NCBI GenBank assembly: GCA_028281865.1 | Contig: JANQJB010000036.1 | Span: 17,351-81,350, forward strand | From: Marinagarivorans sp. | GTDB taxonomy: Bacteria; Pseudomonadota; Gammaproteobacteria; Pseudomonadales; Cellvibrionaceae | DNA length: 64,000 nucleotides | Direction: 5' to 3' | Part shown: one piece after another, positions 60,094-64,000 of the stretch | Numbering within the stretch: position 1 is the stretch's first letter | Layout of the letters: every line of letters starts with the position of its first letter | Program-made: the position numbers and the translations under genes | The notes under the pieces: generated by a model | What the model saw: only the letters and a program-made list of their open reading frames with translations | Database searches by the model: none | Told to the model about the DNA's origin: nothing

Positions 60094-62822
60094 TAATGCG
60101 CTCCAGCTGAGAGAAATTGAGCCGGCGGTGCTGCTTTGTCGCGATAACGAAGGTATTTTTCTAGGCCAACTGCTGACGAAATCAACGCACCGCAAAATAG
60201 AATTCTCAGCCAAGAGTCCCAGCCGATAGGTGCTGTATAGAACCAGGTGTTCATCAACGGCAAATAAGTGAAAGCCAACTGCAATACAGCCATCGTGCCC
60301 ATACCCACCCAGATCAAGGGGTTAGAAAATAAGCCGACAGAGAAAACAGAACGTTTCAAGGAGCGGCAGTTCAGTAGATAAAACGCTTCGCCTACAACAA
60401 ACATGGCGACTGCAACTGTACGCGCTTCGGCTTCGCTGGCACCCCAAAGCAACTCTAAACGGTAGAGGCCAAATGCCGTGAGGCAGAGCAGGGAGGAGAC
60501 TAATACGATGCGCCAAAGTAAGACTGAATCGAGAATAGGCGTGTTGGGACTATTCGGTGGGCGTTGCATGATGCCGGATTCTTTAGGTTCAAAAGCAAGC
60601 ATTAATCCCAAGCAGACCGCCGTGGTCATGTTGACCCACAGAATATGAATGGGAAGCAGTGGCAGCGAAAGTCCCAGCATAACCGCTATCAGGATGACTA
60701 AGGCCTCTCCGCCATTCGTTGGCAGCGTCCAAACAATAAACTTTTTCAGATTATCGAAGACTCCGCGCCCCTCTTCGACGGCCGCACGCACTGTGGCAAA
60801 GTTATCGTCCGTCAGCATCATATCAGCCGCATCGCGAGCGACTTCAGTTCCATTCAGCGCCATCGCCACGCCGATATCAGCCCGGCGCAGCGCAGGCGCA
60901 TCGTTGACACCGTCGCCGGTCATGGCGACAACGGCCCCCCGGCTTTGTAAGGCTTCAACCAGCGCCAGCTTATTTTCAGGCGTAACCCGGGCAAATACTT
61001 TTCTTTCACGTGCGAGCTCTGGCCACTCTGAAGTATCGGTTACAGCGAGTTCATGGCCTGTGATCGTGGCATTAGTTTCGTTTTCGTTAACAATGCCGAG
61101 TTGTTTTGCGATGCTCGTGGCGGTAAGCGCGTGGTCACCGGTGATCATTTTGACGTCTATACCGGCGCTATGACAGGCATCGACAGCCCGCGCCGCTTCT
61201 GGGCGAGGCGGGTCGATCATGGCTTGGAGCCCCAAAAACTCGAGTCCATTTTCGATTGCTTGATGGCTGATTGTTTCCACGTCGCCCGCAACGGCTTTGC
61301 GCGCAAACGCTAAGACACGCAGACCTCTTGAAGCCATAGACTCTGCCACAGCCTGGACAGCCTCCGCGTTAATCGACTTAACGTTGCCGTTTGTATCCAG
61401 AGCTGAGTTACATTTCGGCAGCAAACTTTCCAGCGAACCCTTGATATAAACGAGGTTTTCTCCGGCTCCTTTATGCAGCGTCGCCATGTACTGATATTCA
61501 GACTGAAAGGGAATTGTATCCAGTCGCTCAGCCACGCTAATAGACTCGGTCGCGCTCGCTTTGCGAGCGGCTACGAGCAGTGCAGCCTCTGTCGGATCGC
61601 CGGTAATATGCCACTGATCATGCTCGCTGTTGGGCGCATGCAATTCGGCTTCATTACAGAACAAGCCTGCTGTTAGCGTTTCTTGCACTGCAATATTCGC
61701 TGGCACTTTTTCATCTTCTTGCTGGCTTTGAATTTCGCCTTCGGGGTCGTAGCCGTTGCCGCTCAGTTCAAAAATCTGATTGCCTGACCACAGTTCTTTT
61801 ACCGTCATTTCATTTTTTGTGAGCGTGCCGGTTTTATCTGAGCAAATAACCGTTGTACTGCCGAGTGTTTCTACAGCGGGAAGGTTACGTATAATGGCGC
61901 GTCTTTTTGCCATTCGGCCCACACCAATTGCCAGCATGATGGTGACTGCGGCAGGCAAGCCCTCCGGTATAGCCCCAACCGCCAACGCAACGGCTGCCAT
62001 AAACGCTTCTAAGACAGGTTTGCCATGCGCCCAACCAACCAACAAGGTGATCGCTGACAATACGATGATGGCGTAAAGTAAAAGATGACTAAATTTTTTG
62101 ATCCGTTTTGTCAGCGGGGTATCGAGTGTTTTTGTAGTTGCAATTAGGTTGGAGATCTTACCGATTTCAGTTGCATCGCCTGTTTCCGTTACCACGGCAA
62201 TGCCGTTGCCGTAGGTGACTAGCGTCGATGAATAAGCCATATTAGTTCGGTCACCAAGAACGCTGTTTGACGCCAGAATTGTGGTCGTTTTTTCTGCTGG
62301 AACGGATTCGCCAGTAAGAGCAGATTCATCAATTTGCAAATCCTTTGCCTTGATAAGCCGCATATCAGCTGAGACTTTGTCTCCCGCCTGGAGTACAACG
62401 ATGTCTCCAGGGACCAAGTCTTCTGTCAAAACGCTTTCACGCGCACCGGATCGAATAACCGTGGCAAAGTTTTGCATGGTGTTGGAAAGCGCGTTGATTG
62501 CTTGAAGTGCTTTTGCCTCTTGAATAAAACCGATAACGGCGTTAATTATGACGACTGCAAAAATAACAGCAGCGTCAACCCATTCTTGCAGTGCTAGCGT
62601 AATAAATACTGCGGCAAGCAGAATGTAAACGAGCGGCTGATGAAATTGCATTAAGAAGCGTTTAACAGGCCCAGCACCACGATGCTCTGTTAATTTATTG
62701 CGCCCGTAGAGCGCGCTTTGTTTTTCGATCTGCTCTTGGGAAAGCCCGATTTTAGAGTCAGATTCAAAAGCACTTAAAACAGCCTCCGAAGATTGGCTGT
62801 GCCAGCCGTCAGTATTCTGCAT
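60093..62822 (-). CDS. P2-type cation-transporting ATPase
   Basis: A 909-residue P-type ATPase of the SERCA-like P2A group. N-terminal cation ATPase domain with YGRNKLTE, actuator TGES, M4 ion-binding PEGLPAAV, phosphorylation site DKTGTLT, nucleotide-binding KGSLE and hinge TGDGVNDAPAL are all present. Possible ions are Ca2+, Na+ or K+; the coupling to Mrp genes favours a cation homeostasis role. ATG at 62822 with GGAGG 5 nt upstream is preferred to GTG at 62825. Its stop overlaps mnhE, so it heads an eight-gene antiporter operon. Confidence 0.93.
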   Translation of the reverse strand: MQNTDGWHSQSSEAVLSAFESDSKIGLSQEQIEKQSALYGRNKLTEHRGAGPVKRFLMQFHQPLVYILLAAVFITLALQEWVDAAVIFAVVIINAVIGFIQEAKALQAINALSNTMQNFATVIRSGARESVLTEDLVPGDIVVLQAGDKVSADMRLIKAKDLQIDESALTGESVPAEKTTTILASNSVLGDRTNMAYSSTLVTYGNGIAVVTETGDATEIGKISNLIATTKTLDTPLTKRIKKFSHLLLYAIIVLSAITLLVGWAHGKPVLEAFMAAVALAVGAIPEGLPAAVTIMLAIGVGRMAKRRAIIRNLPAVETLGSTTVICSDKTGTLTKNEMTVKELWSGNQIFELSGNGYDPEGEIQSQQEDEKVPANIAVQETLTAGLFCNEAELHAPNSEHDQWHITGDPTEAALLVAARKASATESISVAERLDTIPFQSEYQYMATLHKGAGENLVYIKGSLESLLPKCNSALDTNGNVKSINAEAVQAVAESMASRGLRVLAFARKAVAGDVETISHQAIENGLEFLGLQAMIDPPRPEAARAVDACHSAGIDVKMITGDHALTATSIAKQLGIVNENETNATITGHELAVTDTSEWPELARERKVFARVTPENKLALVEALQSRGAVVAMTGDGVNDAPALRRADIGVAMALNGTEVARDAADMMLTDDNFATVRAAVEEGRGVFDNLKKFIVWTLPTNGGEALVILIAVMLGLSLPLLPIHILWVNMTTAVCLGLMLAFEPKESGIMQRPPNSPNTPILDSVLLWRIVLVSSLLCLTAFGLYRLELLWGASEAEARTVAVAMFVVGEAFYLLNCRSLKRSVFSVGLFSNPLIWVGMGTMAVLQLAFTYLPLMNTWFYTAPIGWDSWLRILFCGALISSAVGLEKYLRYRDKAAPPAQFLSAGAH

Positions 62823-63401
62823 CACACCCTCCGACGAATCACGTTAACTCGATTGGTCACTCAAAATAAATTAAAAAGTAAGATCCTGTTATTTGTAACT
62901 CCAAAGTTCTATTTTGTTAGCTTAATTATAAGGTATTTAACAGGAAGCTAAAGTCGAATAATGTTATTTTATTGCTCGTTTTTATCGAAGTTTAATTCGC
63001 ACTCCTGGCGCCCAATTCTTTAGCTTGCTAATCCATTTTAATGGTAAGAAAAACATAGCCTTAACGAGTATTTCGACTGCCACAAATTAACCCGTACTAG
63101 CTCAAGCTCTTGAGACAAAGCGAATTTTTAGAGTCTTAAATATCCACTGGCTTGTCGCAGAACTTCTGTAAACACTAAAGCTACTGCATCTAGGCTTGCC
63201 CAGACTGAGCAAGATCAAGAAATCGTCTTTGTCCGCAACATGGCCTGTTGCCTTGGCATCAAATGCGGTTTCGCAAAATGTTCGAATTAATCGATTGATC
63301 ACGATAACAATAAACGATTTTTTCTTTTTATCGTAAATTGCTAATTTTATATTGTACGTTTTAGAACACCGAAGGCTTTAAATTGTGCGGAGGGTACAAT
63401 A
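62823..63401. other. Divergent intergenic region, no confident gene
   Basis: 579 bp upstream of both the ATPase/Mrp operon (-) and the small acidic gene (+). A minus-strand TATAAT-like hexamer at 62925-62930 could be the -10 for the ATPase operon, with only a weak -35. A 66-codon minus-strand frame at 63102-63302 shows no ribosome binding site or recognisable motif. AT-rich, no RNA gene seen. Confidence 0.45.
62828..62832 (-). promoter_or_regulatory. Ribosome binding site of the ATPase/Mrp operon
   Basis: GGAGG on the minus strand, 5 nt before ATG at 62822; it decides between that codon and GTG at 62825, which would be too close. Confidence 0.6.
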
Positions 63402-63638
63402 ATGCTTAGCAAATTCAACGAGACACGAAACAGACTTTCCCAAACCGCTTTACATGACGCGATAATTGCGATGGAGGAGGATGGCGAAGTTAAGTATCCG
63501 GAAATGGATGGAAAGAATTTGTATGAAGAAAATATAGAAACTTATTTCCATCGCGAAAATTGGGATGAGTTCGAGCTGCAATCACTTACAAATGAACTGC
63601 TTTCTGGCAGCGACTTATTGGAGAAAAGATCGCATTAA
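63402..63638 (+). CDS. Small acidic protein, unknown function
   Basis: A 78-residue cytosolic protein, strongly acidic in the middle (MEEDGEVKYPEMDG) with a helical C-terminus. A strong ribosome binding site (GGAGG, 9 nt before ATG) supports it. No family recognised. It precedes an HPF/RaiA-like gene by 65 nt, so it may belong to the same stress or stationary-phase unit (inference). Confidence 0.65.
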   Translation: MLSKFNETRNRLSQTALHDAIIAMEEDGEVKYPEMDGKNLYEENIETYFHRENWDEFELQSLTNELLSGSDLLEKRSH

Positions 63639-63703
63639 ACGCTTTTATTTAAAGCTTTTAACGCTCGTATTTTAAAGTCGATAGATAACTGAGTAGTTTA
63701 CTT

Positions 63704-64000
63704 ATGATAGTTAGAATATATGCGAAGGGTTTCCCGTTGTCCCCAGCCTTGAGCGAGCACGCTGAGGCTCAAATTCGCCTGGCACTCGGGCTTTATGAAA
63801 ATAAGATAAGGAAAGCTGAAGCTTCTTTGATATTAATAGAAGACCCCAAAAACAACGAGGATAAATTGTGTAGAATTAAGCTTAGAGCCGAGGGGATTCC
63901 TAATATTTCGGTTCATGAAACGTCTCAAGACATGTATGACGCGATTAATAACTGTAGTCGTAGGCTTAGACGTACGGTAATTCGTCGTTTTGGTTATGCT
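63704..64000 (+). CDS. HPF/RaiA-like ribosome-associated protein (partial)
   Basis: Ninety-nine codons to the window edge without a stop. The order beta-alpha-beta-beta-beta-alpha and the blocks LSEHAEAQIRLALGLY, CRIKLRAEGIPNISVHE and DMYDAINNCSRRLRRTV match the HPF/RaiA (sigma-54 modulation) family that binds the small ribosomal subunit and promotes hibernation. The typical HAE-x-x-x-DMYAAID region is recognisable but diverged (VHETSQDMYDAIN). The 3' end is cut, so total length and any extra domain are unknown. Confidence 0.75.
   Translation, partial: MIVRIYAKGFPLSPALSEHAEAQIRLALGLYENKIRKAEASLILIEDPKNNEDKLCRIKLRAEGIPNISVHETSQDMYDAINNCSRRLRRTVIRRFGYA

Noticed and set aside
60094..60213. 40-residue N-terminal extension of mnhE
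   Set aside because: It overlaps the ATPase C-terminus and lacks family similarity; the TAATG junction explains the start.
63102..63302. 66-codon minus-strand frame in the last intergenic region
   Set aside because: No ribosome binding site, unusual composition and no recognisable family.

Overview
The window looks like a chromosomal segment of a marine, polysaccharide-degrading gammaproteobacterium, most likely of the Cellvibrionaceae type (Saccharophagus/Teredinibacter relatives). The grounds are poly-serine linkers in an exported cytochrome/carbohydrate-binding lipoprotein, six exported sulfatases, a giant LEPR-motif surface protein, RegB/RegA-type redox control and moderate-to-low GC. 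This assignment is inference; there is no rRNA, tRNA or housekeeping marker to fix it. I saw no tRNA, rRNA, CRISPR array, insertion sequence, integrase or phage gene.

Layout. (1) 1-3.4 kb: a poly-Ser cytochrome c lipoprotein (-) and glutathione reductase (+). (2) 3.5-7.4 kb: two membrane proteins of an export-like apparatus, a GAF-HlyD fusion and a PqqD-like/M50/HlyD fusion. (3) 7.4-19.5 kb: a sulfatase island with five sulfatases on both strands, a DUF3500 protein, a small exported protein and a hydroxypyruvate isomerase/tartronate semialdehyde reductase pair. (4) 19.7-33.2 kb: a small periplasmic HlyD-like adaptor, a 2.6-thousand-residue surface protein (LEPR motif, two beta-helix modules, ten Ig-like repeats, C-terminal membrane anchor), then a hybrid histidine kinase overlapping it by 11 nt and a REC-GGDEF-EAL response regulator. 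(5) 33.3-40.6 kb: an orphan receiver-kinase, RegB/RegA-type redox regulators, and a DUF481-sulfatase-permease operon. (6) 40.9-46.4 kb: a compact enzyme cluster of unknown product (ThDP-dependent acetolactate-synthase-like enzyme, two citrate-synthase-like subunits lacking the usual catalytic histidines, glutamine-dependent asparagine synthetase). (7) 46.6-52.7 kb: TonB receptor, ABC-type substrate-binding protein and BarA-like hybrid kinase. (8) 52.8-62.8 kb (-): a P2-type cation ATPase translationally coupled to a complete Mrp/Mbh-like antiporter operon ending in a 1083-residue tandem antiporter protein. (9) 63.4-64.0 kb: a small acidic protein and the start of an HPF/RaiA-like gene cut by the window end.

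How the parts may work together. Regions 2 and 4 read as one split system: the M50/HlyD and HlyD proteins would process or export the LEPR protein across the envelope, and the overlapping kinase plus c-di-GMP regulator would tie its surface state to signalling. The sulfatases would strip sulfate from algal polysaccharides. Region 6 is the best candidate for an undescribed pathway. Region 8 would provide Na+/H+ homeostasis typical of marine life. The component functions rest on family recognition; the system-level links are inference.
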